Source: Nitzschia sp. DOCU1 (taxonomy: Eukaryota > Bacillariophyta > Bacillariophyceae > Bacillariales > Bacillariaceae). Taken from it: a stretch of DNA of 64,000 nucleotides. Location: positions 1,302,001-1,366,000 of the forward strand of contig OX595990.1 in NCBI GenBank assembly GCA_951394045.1, in the 5' to 3' direction. Shown in pieces: positions 22,741 through 32,515 of this stretch. Below the pieces are notes generated by a model. That model had not been told where the DNA came from, searched no databases, and worked only from the letters and a program-made list of their open reading frames with translations. Both the position numbers and the translations under genes were made by a program. Positions within the stretch are counted from its first letter, which is position 1, and each line of letters begins with the position of its first letter.

Positions 22741-22916
22741 GTGACGTCATTTTCCATGGGAGGACCGGGAAATGGATTGGTTTTCCAGGCAGTTCCTGGA
22801 ATCGCCAGTTCGGATTTTCGTGAGGAATTGGGCATGGAAAACGGCCTGGAAAACGGCAACACTATCCAGTCCGGGGCATGGAAGGTCCGGTTTTCCATGT
22901 TTTCGTTTATACGGTG
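22741..22916 (-). repeat. Small interspersed repeat, copy 2 (176 bp), inverted relative to copy 1
   Basis: Begins GTGACGTC (22741) and ends with the reverse complement of the start of copy 1 (22891-22916, 26 of 26 bases). It is full of TTTCCA/TGGAAA motifs. Together with copy 1 at 9078-9301 it brackets the 13-kb transposon island. Confidence 0.7.
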
Positions 22917-22919
22917 TTC

Positions 22920-23253
22920 GCTTTTCACTGTTGAAACAAAAAAAGTCCCCCGAAGGGCTCGTTCAAAAAACCAGACACAGTTGCCTGACGCCAGGGCATT
23001 TCTTCCATCAGGAATCGATTATGGCGGGAGTTCTCGACGATCCATCAAGGGGGCCACGGGAAACGTCATTCATTCGACGGACGGTGTTGGCGCACGCCGT
23101 CCGACGTGAGCAGAGCTCAAGTTGTAATGGATTCAGTAAGTCGCATAGGTCAAGTGTTGTGACGGTTCTTCGCGCACGCTTCACATATTGTTGAATACAT
23201 AAGCCCAGCCGTTTCCTTTACTTTGGAGGATCTAAAGGAATCCCCCAAAGTTA
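22920..23253. other. Intergenic, nothing recognised
   Basis: No ORF with recognisable content and no repeat found. Confidence 0.4.
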
Positions 23254-23636
23254 CGACACAAAATTGACACATTATGGCATATAAATGACACAAAATGGCA
23301 TTTAATTGACATAAAAATATGTCCAAACGGCATATTCCAACGACATAAAAAACAGCTGCTAATAAGTCATAAGAGCTTTTGACTTAAGCGAATTCGACAT
23401 AAGACTTAAGTCAAAAGTGCTTATGACATAAATTTGCGAGCTTATGACTGGAATTTATGTCAATTCGACATAAATACATGGTCTTTTCGCTTAAGTGCTT
23501 AAGCACTTTTGACATAAGGCTGTCATAATTTTGCGTGCTTTTGACTTAAGCGATTCTGAAAATTATGTCGTATCGACATAAAATCATGTCGACGACTTAA
23601 GTGAAAAGCACGCAAAATTATGTCAAAATTGTGTCG
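23254..23636. repeat. AT-rich foldback element with nested inverted repeats (383 bp)
   Basis: The ends are imperfect terminal inverted repeats: it starts CGACACAAAATTGACA and ends with the reverse complement of CGACACAATTTTGACA. The interior is built almost entirely from GACATAA/TTATGTC and GACTTAAG/CTTAAGTC in both orientations. The strongest hairpin has 29-nt arms at 23522-23550 and 23596-23624, with one or two mismatches; its 45-nt loop contains a further inverted repeat (TATGTCG-TAT-CGACATA). A 12-bp palindrome GTGCTTAAGCAC is also present. It has no coding capacity. No clear target-site duplication was found. Confidence 0.75.
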
Positions 23637-24143
23637 AAAATAAGCCACTATATGTAACTCTCGTTCCCCAAAAACAGATTTTTGTAATGCCCCCTTTTTG
23701 CTAGCTTCGCACTCGCTGTATGAAAGAAGTCGGCCGTGCTTCGAAATATATGCCTTCTTCGTAGCAGTTCACCAACCACGAGGTCCCAAAACCTTTAAGT
23801 TTTGTGTTCGGCCAGGGAGCTCGTGCCATTGGCGTATTTTTGCGATCTCGGCCTTTTCCCGTGGCCCCAAGGACCAACAGTGAGTCTCATTCTTGCCGCA
23901 GGAGTGCTTTTTTGCTGCGACGCTTTTTCGGAGATGGGGATTCATTCCCGTGGGCTGGCTGCAGTCACCAGGCAACAACAAGCCACGACGACAATCAGCA
24001 ATAAAATTTTGAGGACTCGGTATGCCCTGACTTTATTCCTACAATGGTTTTTTTGAAACCTCTCATCGTCGACACTATTGGAGTTGAGAAACTCAGTAAA
24101 TTTGTTCCATGTAATAAGAAATTCGAAGAATACAAAAAGAACA

Positions 24144-24545
24144 ATGATGGTACACATTGCTCTTCAGTTACCACGTGGTAATGATCGCATCAAGGGTGAA
24201 GGAAAGGAAACCCACCACCATATCTCTGAAAAGCTGGGTGGTAGCAACACGACAGAGAACTTGGTCGTGTTAACGGCAAGGCAACATGCCGTCTTACATT
24301 TCGCATTGTTTTTACTCTTTGGTGACATCATTCTGGCAATGTCACTTGCATTTATAACTAGCGGCAGTGGATCTCATAAATACATGAGAAGAAAGTGGAC
24401 CAGGCGGACTTTTATCAATGAAGTCCTCAAGAAAGATGGTAGGTCACCAGCTGTATTGTATCGTATTGCATTGTTGATTGTTGATTTACTCCGGATTCCT
24501 GGATTCCTGTATCCTTCAAGAAATCTTTGGCGAGGCTATGAATGA
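24144..24545 (+). CDS. HNH-endonuclease-like protein, 133 aa
   Basis: The core reads ETHHHISEKLGGSNTTENLV, then VLTARQHAVLHF. This matches the HNH pattern of paired histidines, Gly-Gly, Asn-Leu-Val and a following H...H that is typical of small free-standing endonucleases of large DNA viruses, phages and group I introns. The family cleaves DNA using one metal ion held by the HNH residues. All of these residues are present. The C-terminal third is basic and hydrophobic. I chose the first ATG of the frame; the frame is open about 65 nt further upstream without ATG. It is surrounded by repeats and broken genes, so a mobile or viral origin is likely. Expression in the host is unproven. Confidence 0.55.
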   Translation: MMVHIALQLPRGNDRIKGEGKETHHHISEKLGGSNTTENLVVLTARQHAVLHFALFLLFGDIILAMSLAFITSGSGSHKYMRRKWTRRTFINEVLKKDGRSPAVLYRIALLIVDLLRIPGFLYPSRNLWRGYE

Positions 24546-24696
24546 CGAGGGTGAGTAAAGTTATGCTATTACGGCTTTGTTTGTTGTCTTGTGCAATTAC
24601 TTATCTATATTTGTTGCATTAATAGCAATCGTCTTGGCTGCTTATGCAAGACTGGCAAAAGCATGGGAGATTCAAAGTGAGTATTTACGTTTGAAT

Positions 24697-25410
24697 ATGT
24701 CGGGCTCTACAGAGTTGAATGCAGAATTACGACATTCCACTGAAATCGACTGGGGTTCCCTTACTACAATAGGCCCAATGCTGCTCGAAAACTTCAAACA
24801 ATATTGCGAGGACCGCCTGCGGTTGCTGAACATGGCGCAGGAAGGTTCCGTTGGGGAAAAACGGAAACGAGGAAGGCCGGGGGCTACGGCTTTAGTGTAT
24901 CCATCCACTGGGGAACAGTCAGAAGTAGCCATGCGGGGGGATATGGGTTCCTTCATGCCTCAACCTCAACCAATTAGGGAAGAGGTGGAACGAGTGATGC
25001 AGGGGGAAACGGGTTCTTTTGTGTCTCCGACTGAGGGGGTACCAAAACGAGCAACCCCAGAGGCTACTGGGGAAGAGTTGGTAGGAGCAATACTGGGGGG
25101 TAGTACTGGTTCTGCTGTGCGTGAATTGACTAGAGAAGAGCAAGAACGGGTCCAGCAAGCGGTGTATGGTAGGCAACCACCCACTACAATTTTGGTGCGG
25201 AGTGGTACGTTAAGGGTACAACAGTCGTCAATGAGCACACTTCAGCCAGGTCAGTGGGTCAACGACGAAGTGATCAACTACTTCATGTCGGGGATCCTGT
25301 CCAATTGCGATGAAGCGAAGTGCATGAATGATCCAAGTAAGAAGCGTTCGTACTTTTTCAGTTCATTCTTCCTTACAAAACTACTCAATGTAACTACGTT
25401 AGCTGCATGA
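24697..25410 (+). pseudogene. Ulp1-like (C48) cysteine protease, truncated after its first motif
   Basis: The last part of the ORF contains STLQPGQWVNDEVINYFMS followed by FFSSFFLTKLLN, the hallmark start of the Ulp1/SENP peptidase domain (L..G.WLNDEVIN). These enzymes cut ubiquitin-like proteins and are often carried by DNA transposons. The His, Asp and Cys catalytic residues should lie further on but are missing, because at about 25388 the sequence switches to a duplicated piece of the HA-repeat gene intron and exon. The upstream part is Glu/Gly-rich with repeated GSF/GS motifs and a basic KRKRGRPG AT-hook-like stretch. The start is uncertain; the frame is open upstream without ATG. Confidence 0.65.
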
Positions 25411-26290
25411 CACAGGAACGTATTCAAATGTTGGATGAGCTTGGATTTTCCTGGGAAGTCCGAGCCTCCTTGGAGCGGCCCTGAGCGGCGTGGCATCAAC
25501 GATTTGAGGAACTCCAAGAGTTTCACAAACGAAATGGAAACTTTTTAATCGATCCTGCTACCATGCCAGCATTACATGTTTGGTGTTATGAACAACGACA
25601 GCGACTCCAATTGTTGGATAAGAACAACGGCAAGGATGTTAGTAAGCGAATGAGTCCTGATCGAGTAAAAGAGTTGGAAAAACTCGGATTCACCAAGGAC
25701 ACACAACTTTCGATGGATCATCAGGGGGGAGAAATGACTGGGTTGTTGCAAGAACAGCAAATGACTGGAGTTCCAAATCTGGGGGGGGGACGGCTGGTGC
25801 TGGTGCTGGTGCTGTTATCGCGGCAGGTGTAGCCATGGATCCTACTTCCTTTTCACACATGGATGACCAGGCTCTGGGTGCTGCCATGGTCGATGCTGCA
25901 CTAGATACGGGTACTTCTCATGAGGATGGCGATGCACCTCCACTGCCAGCAGAAGATCCCGACAGCATCGAGATATGACCGAGTTGTAGTATTCTTAGGA
26001 AAGTGGTGTTTGTTGATGGACATGGAATCAAGGGGAAGGGACCGTCGGAAAAACTCCTTTGTAACAGCCTCTTGTCGTGCTGGAGAATGAACCACATATA
26101 TTGTGCTCTGTGTGACATAGTTTGTTGAAGAACCCGCGGGGGACAGTTGACCTGCTTGGGCAACCAATACTGGAGTTAAACCATGGTAGTTTAACGCTGC
26201 TACGAGGCTACGATTGCTGACTTCAGCATCGTAGGAGCTGGTGTTTGATGCATGCACACATAGTTGATGAAGAAAAGTTGTGGTGATAGA
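25388..26290 (+). pseudogene. Segmental duplication of the 3' part of the HA-repeat gene (broken)
   Basis: The copy runs from the intron acceptor of the neighbouring HA gene (TGTAACTACGTTAG) through its last exon and 3' flank, paralleling 28084-28990 at roughly 90% identity by eye. It encodes a fourth HA repeat (MTQERIQMLDELGF...) but has TGA at 25482-25484 where the intact copy has CGA, plus later small indels. It cannot produce a protein on its own and truncates the Ulp1-like ORF at its left edge. Confidence 0.85.
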
Positions 26291-26485
26291 CGGACAGACT
26301 TCTTTCGCGACGGTCGGTATCGACCATGGCGGGCGTCGAGAAAAGCACACACGCCAACTTTTCTCTCTTGGCCTATTTTCGCGTGCTCTGTCGTAGTGTC
26401 ACCACAACGCCAAGACCCCAAGCCGTCCTTTCTCCTTCCTCCCAAAGAATTTATTCCACAGTCCATTCCTAATAGTTTTACAACG

Positions 26486-28615
26486 ATGACAGAACCATCA
26501 CAACAGCCGCCAGCAGGAGCTGCTACGTACTTCATGGAAACAGCAGCAAATAATAATACAAACGGGGGCAACAACAACAGTGCTGAAAGGACGACGACAG
26601 GGGCAGCACTTGTCAATGCTGGCAGCAACCGACGTCCAGTGTATCCTCCTATTATACAAGACCAGCAGCCATTTGCCGCTGTTCTCTATCCTCCGACAAA
26701 TGAAGCCGAGTTAATGTTGCAAACGGCTGCGAATGCCGCCGCTGCCGCTGTTCAACAGACACCACCAGCACCATTGCAGAACGTTACCACCAATCCCCCT
26801 GTCGATGCCGTGGCGTTGGCGGCCATGCAAGAAGCAGCTAGCATTGTCATTGAGCAACAACAACGCAGCTTGCAAACCGACCAGTATTCGCCGGCGTTTC
26901 AGGCGTATCCTACGAGCCGTTCGACACGCAGCACGTTTAGTCGATTGCAGCAGCAGCATCCTCCTCCATTGGACACTACTACGACGGCTAGGAACGTGGA
27001 TACTACTACTGCAACAGCTGGCGATATCAAGCTCCACAAGAACAACAACAACAACAACAAACGACCTAGTCCCATGACTTCTCCTCCTGTACTAGACGCT
27101 GTTCATGCCAGTGTTCTGACAGGGGGCAATGGTGGTGTCATGCTGGCAACTGGTGCCACCGCTCCGGATCCACCCACTGACGACCAGCCGTCGTCTCCCA
27201 ACAACAAGAAAGTACGCACAGCAACAGCTTCCAACAATCGCGTCCCCTGGGACGAACGAATTCGGCAATTACAAGAATACAAGGATCAATTCGGAAACTT
27301 GCTCATTCCCATTCGATACAAACCGAATAGTCTTGGCAAATTTGTACACAATACGCGAGAACAATACAAACTCTTTCACAAACAAACGCCGGAAGGCTAT
27401 AAAAAGAAGTGTAGTCTCACGGCGGCTCGTATTGAACAATTAAATGCCATGGGATTTGCTTGGACGACGGAACGTACCAAACGTCAAAACGATGATTGGC
27501 AACGACGATTGGATCAACTACGAGCTTTCAAGGAAAAACATGGGCATTGTTTGGTGCCACATGGGTACTTGGAGGATCCCAGTTTTGCGGAATGGATTCA
27601 TCGACAACGAACGTCGTATAATAGTTTATTGTCAAAAGAAGAAGAAGAGGAAGAAGCGGGTGGGGGCAACGGACAAGACGAATCCTCTCCGACAAAGGAG
27701 GCGGCAGATGCAGATGCAGGTGGTACTACTCCTGCACCGGCTACACCTACGGTCGTCAATCCCATGATGAAGGCCCGCTTTGAACAACTCAAGGCATTGG
27801 GATTCAACTTTACCGTGCATTCCGACAAGTGGTTGGATCATTGGAAACAGCTTCAAGACTACAAGGAAAAACATGGGGATTGTCAAGTGCCGACGCATTA
27901 TGCGGAAAATCCAAAATTGGGGCGGTGGGTACATACGCAACGGCATCAACGTCGATTGCAACAAAAGGGCAAGAAATCGTAAGTACAAAAAGTACGGCAC
28001 TACTACTTGGGGAGAGCACAGGGAAAGTTGATGGAATGTCAATGGAATTCAATGTCATTCATTCTCATTTCTCGTTTGCTTTGTAACTACGTTAGCTGCA
28101 TGACACAGGAACGTATTCAAATGTTGGATGAGCTTGGATTTTCCTGGGAAGTCCGAGCCTCCTTGGAGCGGCCCCGAGCGACGTGGCATCAACGATTGGA
28201 GGAACTCCAAGAGTTTCACAAACGAAATGGAAACTTTTTAATCGATCCTGCTACCATGCCAGCATTACACGTTTGGTGTTATGAACAACGACAGCGACTC
28301 CGATTGGTGGATAAGAACGACGGCAAGGATGTTAGTAAGCGCATGAGTCCTGATCGAGTAAAAGAGTTGGAAAAGCTTGGATTCACCAAGGACACACAAC
28401 TTTCCATGGATCATCAGGGGGAAGAAATGACTGGGGTTCCAACAAATCTGGGGGCAACGGCTGGTGCTGTAATCGCGGAAGCCATGGATCCTGCGTCCTT
28501 TTCACATATGGATGACCAGGCTCTGGGCGCTGCCATGGTGGATGCTGCACTGGATACGAATGGCGATGCGCCTGTACTACCGGCGGAAGATCACGAAAAC
28601 GTCGAGGAGATATGA
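26486..28615 (+). CDS. Helicase-associated (HA) repeat protein, two exons, 670 aa
   Basis: Exon 1 is 26486-27978 and exon 2 is 28096-28615. The intron starts GTAAGT and ends TTAG; splicing joins TC to C and continues KKS-CMTQERIQML in frame. The N-terminal 250 residues are low-complexity Ala/Thr/Asn/Gln-rich. Four HA repeats follow, each with the pattern W..RL..L..(Y/F)K..(H/F)G...VP, a mid (W/F)...QR, and closing RI..L..(L/M)GF: near WDERIRQLQEYKDQFGN, WQRRLDQLRAFKEKHGH, WLDHWKQLQDYKEKHGD and WHQRLEELQEFHKRNGN. HA repeats are abundant in diatoms and are thought to bind nucleic acid; no helicase core is present here. An upstream in-frame extension exists, but the chosen ATG (MTEPSQQPP) is the best start. 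Confidence 0.85.
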
Positions 28616-29052
28616 CCGCACCACATCCGAGATGTAGTATTCTGAGGAAGGTGGTGTGTGTTGGTTGACATGAATCAAGGAGAAGGGATCGCCTGCGAAA
28701 CACCACTTCGAACAGCTTCTTTTTGCGCGGGAGAATGAACCACGTAGTAGATTGTGCTCTGTGCGACATTGTTGGATTGGCAGAGTTGGTTGAACAACTA
28801 CATAGCTGGGGACTTTTTATCTCGCTGGGGACTTTTTATCTTGGCACCCAATACTGGAGTTAAACCATGGTAGTGCGCTGCTACGAGGCTACGCTTGCTG
28901 ATCTCAACATCATAGAAGGAGCTGATGTAGACGCATACACCCAAGCAGTTAATGAAAGAACAGTTGGCGACGATAGATGTGGAACAAAAAGAATTGCTAT
29001 GGTTAATGGGATAGAACAACTTGATCTTAAAAAGGGGCCACAAACGCCGGAT
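28616..29052. other. 3' flank of the HA gene, source of the segmental duplication
   Basis: This sequence is paralleled upstream at about 25975-26290. It includes a tandemly repeated GGGGACTTTTTATC (28806-28840) that the upstream copy lacks. There is no gene. Confidence 0.5.
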
Positions 29053-30012
29053 CTATGCAGCAGCTGCGGGTTGCGATATTGGGAAGGCAAAACGGACAAC
29101 GTTTTTCCAAAAGCCTTCGGAATTCGCGATGAAGTCTTCAGAACAACCTGAGTCCACAACGAATAACAAAATGGACAATAGATGTCGAAAGATGTTATCC
29201 GACTCTTCCGTGTATCCGAGCATACTGTATGCTTGGGCCAAGTTGTTGATGCTAGCGACAAACTGGAGCATGTTTGGCCCCATATCCATTACGTCATCAG
29301 TGTTAAACAGGTCAATAGTGCATCGGTAGAGCCTCGATGCCTTCTCAAGGAGTGCCCGCGCCCTTGCGTTGGCGCGAAGAATGTCGGCACCAGTGGAATT
29401 GTGCGTTTTGCATCGGTAGATCTCTTCAAGCGCCATTAGGTGGTTAGCCAGTGCTAGGTTGAAAATAATCACTGATGATACTACCGTTTGGGTTTCTTCG
29501 CTGATGAGATTCATCGGTGGTGGCGGGGAGTGCTGGTGCGTTGCGTTGAGTTCCGGCGGTTCCACAAGGAGACTGGAACAAGACTGCCTCCTGTCGCACT
29601 CGAATTGCAGTGGTTGCTTAAAGATAAACAGGTGAAGTGGGCAATTGGGCTGAGTTTGAGCTCCCTCTGCTCGTACCACGTGAGGAGCGGTTACGTCGTT
29701 TTCACTTTCTTCTTCCACCAGGTGGTGATTCTTCATGTCCCTCATGTTCTTCGGCGTACCAGGCCGGGCCAGGGGAAAGATTTTGAGATCCGCGGAACGG
29801 CCAGCTTCAAGAGCTCTTGGCGGGTCGTCTATTTTCATCCGATCGTGCACTTGTTTACCTCGTCTTTCCTCCCACCTGAGACTCTCCCTGGACAACTGGA
29901 GAGCCTCGCCGAGAGCTCGGATCGCAGCCGCCCGCAGGTTGCCATCGAGCATCCATTCTGCTCCACGGTTGTTCAGAGAGATCACGTCTTGAGATTTTGA
30001 TGGTATTGACAT
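29053..30012 (-). CDS. Diatom TPR-like repeat family protein, 319 aa
   Basis: Single exon with ATG start. The N-terminus has a TPR-like helix (LNNRGAEWMLDGNLRAAAI...EALQLSRE), followed by a variable charged linker and then helical pairs (VIIFNLALANHLMALEE; LLEKASRLYRCTIDLF; FVASINNLAQAYSMLGYTEES...HLLSILLFVVD). It ends in a short Pro/Ala tail (PISQPAAAA). I recognise this as the layout of a large multicopy family in diatom genomes whose function is unknown. TPR helices usually mediate protein-protein contacts. There are no membrane or signal segments. Confidence 0.7.
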   Translation of the reverse strand: MSIPSKSQDVISLNNRGAEWMLDGNLRAAAIRALGEALQLSRESLRWEERRGKQVHDRMKIDDPPRALEAGRSADLKIFPLARPGTPKNMRDMKNHHLVEEESENDVTAPHVVRAEGAQTQPNCPLHLFIFKQPLQFECDRRQSCSSLLVEPPELNATHQHSPPPPMNLISEETQTVVSSVIIFNLALANHLMALEEIYRCKTHNSTGADILRANARARALLEKASRLYRCTIDLFNTDDVMDMGPNMLQFVASINNLAQAYSMLGYTEESDNIFRHLLSILLFVVDSGCSEDFIANSEGFWKNVVRFAFPISQPAAAA

Positions 30013-30904
30013 GGTGGTAGAAAGGCGTTTGGAAAAATTGTGAGTGGCAAACAGTTGACACTCGTATCATTTTATGTTTGTTTCTCGATGGGAACAACAA
30101 GTTCGTGGCGCTTTGGGATTGCGAATCCCCGTTCGTTCCAGCCCTTTTGCTTCTTGTTCTTCTTCAACAACGACCAATGATTCCATTTCTCTAACTGAAT
30201 TGGTTGCAGTTCGATCAAGAGCTGACTTTTGGGTAACGTTGTCCTTCAGTGTTCACACCGTCCGGGCGGGCACATTCGACGTAGTTTGTCATTTTGAACC
30301 GAACTCGACCACAAGAGCACAAACGTTCTCTAATTCGTAGAAAGAAGCTATAAGTCGTTAAAGCGCTTTGTGCTGTCTTCTGTTCGTCGTGTCAACAAAT
30401 TATATTACGCCACATTACGTTCTTTCGAATGACAGTGACACGCATGATAAAGAGAAGGGTTAAAGCTCCCCGCGGATACTATTTAGAAATTTGGGTTCTA
30501 TTGTTCCTCGTTGGCGTATCGGTACCCGCGTTGCTTATGCAGAAAGTTCTGCCAGCAACTGACTGACTGTACAGTTCACTACGGGTAGTGAGATGTTAGG
30601 CACCTACCGGTATGCCATGCTGGTACTGGCGGAGGCAAAAAATAGGTAATTCCCCGACGAGCGAAGGGCAGGTGGCTTACAGGTGTGGAGTAACGCACAT
30701 AGGAGATTTGATGGCGTCTAGGGACATTAGAGTTCTTTTTCGAGAAGAAGTAGTAGTGAAGTGTACATTTTCCGCCTATGTGCGGTACTCGGCGAGTACC
30801 GCACATGACTGTTTGTGTCGGAACGAGACATGTATTTGTCGCATTGTGACAAAATAGGCAATAATATTGCTTACTACTTGATGGCTTCCTCTATCCACCA
30901 CTAA
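30013..30904. other. Intergenic with one strong hairpin
   Basis: Upstream region of the TPR-like gene, then unassigned sequence. The notable item is the perfect hairpin at 30778-30806. There is no supported gene. Confidence 0.4.
30778..30806. repeat. Perfect 13-bp-arm hairpin
   Basis: The arms ATGTGCGGTACTC and GAGTACCGCACAT are exact complements, separated by GGC. No gene end is nearby on either strand, so it is not obviously a terminator. Confidence 0.75.
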
Positions 30905-31272
30905 TTCATCGATATCTCGCCAACCACTGGTCAGAATCCAACCATTCTTTCACCAACCTACCGTCACTAAAGTCAAATACATCTATCGGCACCTAGCTTA
31001 GTGACCAACTTCTCTAGTACCAACAAAGTGAGCACAACAAGATCTTGACAGTTGGGGCGCTGGTTATAGAAAGGCAGGTAGACAGAGAGAAGGTGGAATT
31101 CGGATAGGTTCCCGGTGAGTTATAGACAAACTACTTTCTAGTTTGAAACTTCCCAGTAGTAAGGCCAATGACAGTGATCCAAATAGTCATTCCGACAAAT
31201 CAAAGGAGTCACACTGGTATAATTGATATAGCCTCAGTTGTCACATTCATCGCCATTGTTGCCTTTTCGCAT
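30905..31272 (+). repeat. Direct repeat, copy 1 (left part; interrupted by a solo LTR)
   Basis: Starts TTCATCGATATCTCGCC and parallels 32084-32515 at roughly 90% identity, including the block GACAGTTGGGGCGCTGG. The copy continues for a few tens of bases after the solo LTR inserted at 31273. Confidence 0.8.
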
Positions 31273-31741
31273 TGCACTACGCTGAAAGTACGATGAAAAA
31301 GTTGTAGTGGAAATAATTGTGAGATCTAAAGTTATCGCTGATTCTATCGCTGATTCTATCGCTCCTAGACCACCGGAGTCTTTCCTCAATGCATCCCATA
31401 TGCGTTGGATGCAACTCCCACCGATCTAGCTTCTCGGATCTCTTCAAGGTCTATAGCTAGCTACCGTTGGAACTCCTATTCCAGTAGTAGACATCGACGG
31501 CTCGCCGCGCTCGCCGTTGTCGTCGTCATTGCTCGTCAGCCGCGCCGGCCTTGCCCGTCCGTCCATGCATCCACGGACGATCGACCAAGTCGACGTCAGC
31601 AGGTACCTATCTAAGGTATGTTGGTACTACACGTAGGCCATTGTGTGTACTCATCGTTCGAACATTCTAACGTTGCAATGTTACAACGTTCTAACGTTCT
31701 AACTACTTGTTAGATCTAGAGGGGTATTCTAGTGTACTGCA
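31273..31741 (-). mobile_element. Solo LTR of the same gypsy family (469 bp), reverse orientation
   Basis: Read on the minus strand it matches the 417-bp LTRs of the element at 10353-15961 over most of its length, with scattered substitutions and an extra AACGTTCTAACG-rich segment near the end. It has TGCACTAC/GTACTGCA ends and a 4-bp GCAT duplication on both sides (31269-31272, 31742-31745), so a full element inserted and later recombined out. It is older than the 10.4-kb copy. Confidence 0.9.
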
Positions 31742-31745
31742 GCAT

Positions 31746-32083
31746 CTCATTGTTTGTGTTGAGGCATCCATTGCCTTTGTTGACTTCTCACATTCGTTGT
31801 TGTTTGTGTACTGGCATTCATTGCCGTTGTTGAATTCTCGTATTTCGTATTCTCTCATTGTCGTGTTGTTGCATTCTTGCATTTCCCCATTCTCGCATTC
31901 TCGTGTTTTCGTGTTGTCGCATTTGTAACCCATTGTTGTTGCATTCATTGCCATTGTCAACTTCTTGCATTTCGAATTCTCATGTCCCATTCTTGCATTC
32001 TCGTTTTTCCGATCCACATTCATTGCTGTTGTCGACTTCTCACAATTGTTGTCGCATTCATTGCCATTGTTGACTTCTCGCAT
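31746..32083. repeat. Degenerate CATTCATTGCCATTGTTG minisatellite
   Basis: Imperfect tandem units of TTGCATTCATTGCCATTGTTG and TTCTCGCATT fill the space between the two direct-repeat copies. Open frames on both strands here are by-products of the low complexity. Confidence 0.7.
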
Positions 32084-32515
32084 TTCATCGATATCTCGCC
32101 AACCACTAGTCAGAATTCAACCATTCTTTCACCAACCTAGCCACTAAAGTGAAATACATCTATCGACGCTTTCGGATATTTCTATTTGGTAATAAATCTG
32201 TAGTTATAGCTTAAGCGACCAACTTCTCTAGTACCAAAGTGAGTACAACAAGATCTTGACAGTTGGGGCGCTGGTTATAGAAAGGCAGGTAGACAGAGAG
32301 AGGGTGGAATTCGGACAGGTTCCCGGTGAGTTATAGACAAACTACTTTCTAGTTTGAAACTTCCCAGTAGTAAGGCGAATGACAGTGATCCAAAGAGTCA
32401 TTCTGACAAATCAAAGGAGTCACACTGGTATCGTTGATATAGCCTCAGTTGTCACATTCATTGCCATTGTGGCCTTCTTGCATTTCATTGTTTGTGTTGT
32501 GGCATTGTTTCCTTC
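32084..32515 (+). repeat. Direct repeat, copy 2
   Basis: Second, uninterrupted copy of the 30905 repeat. It carries a short extra segment near 32163-32205 (GACGCTTTCGGATATTTC...) that the first copy lacks. Confidence 0.8.

Noticed and set aside
23254..23636. CRISPR-like array of short repeats
   Set aside because: The units are inverted, not direct, spacing is irregular, and this is a eukaryotic nuclear region.
30905..32515. The two direct repeats as LTRs of one element
   Set aside because: They lack TG...CA ends and a target duplication, and the interval between them is minisatellite plus a solo LTR of another family, not coding sequence.
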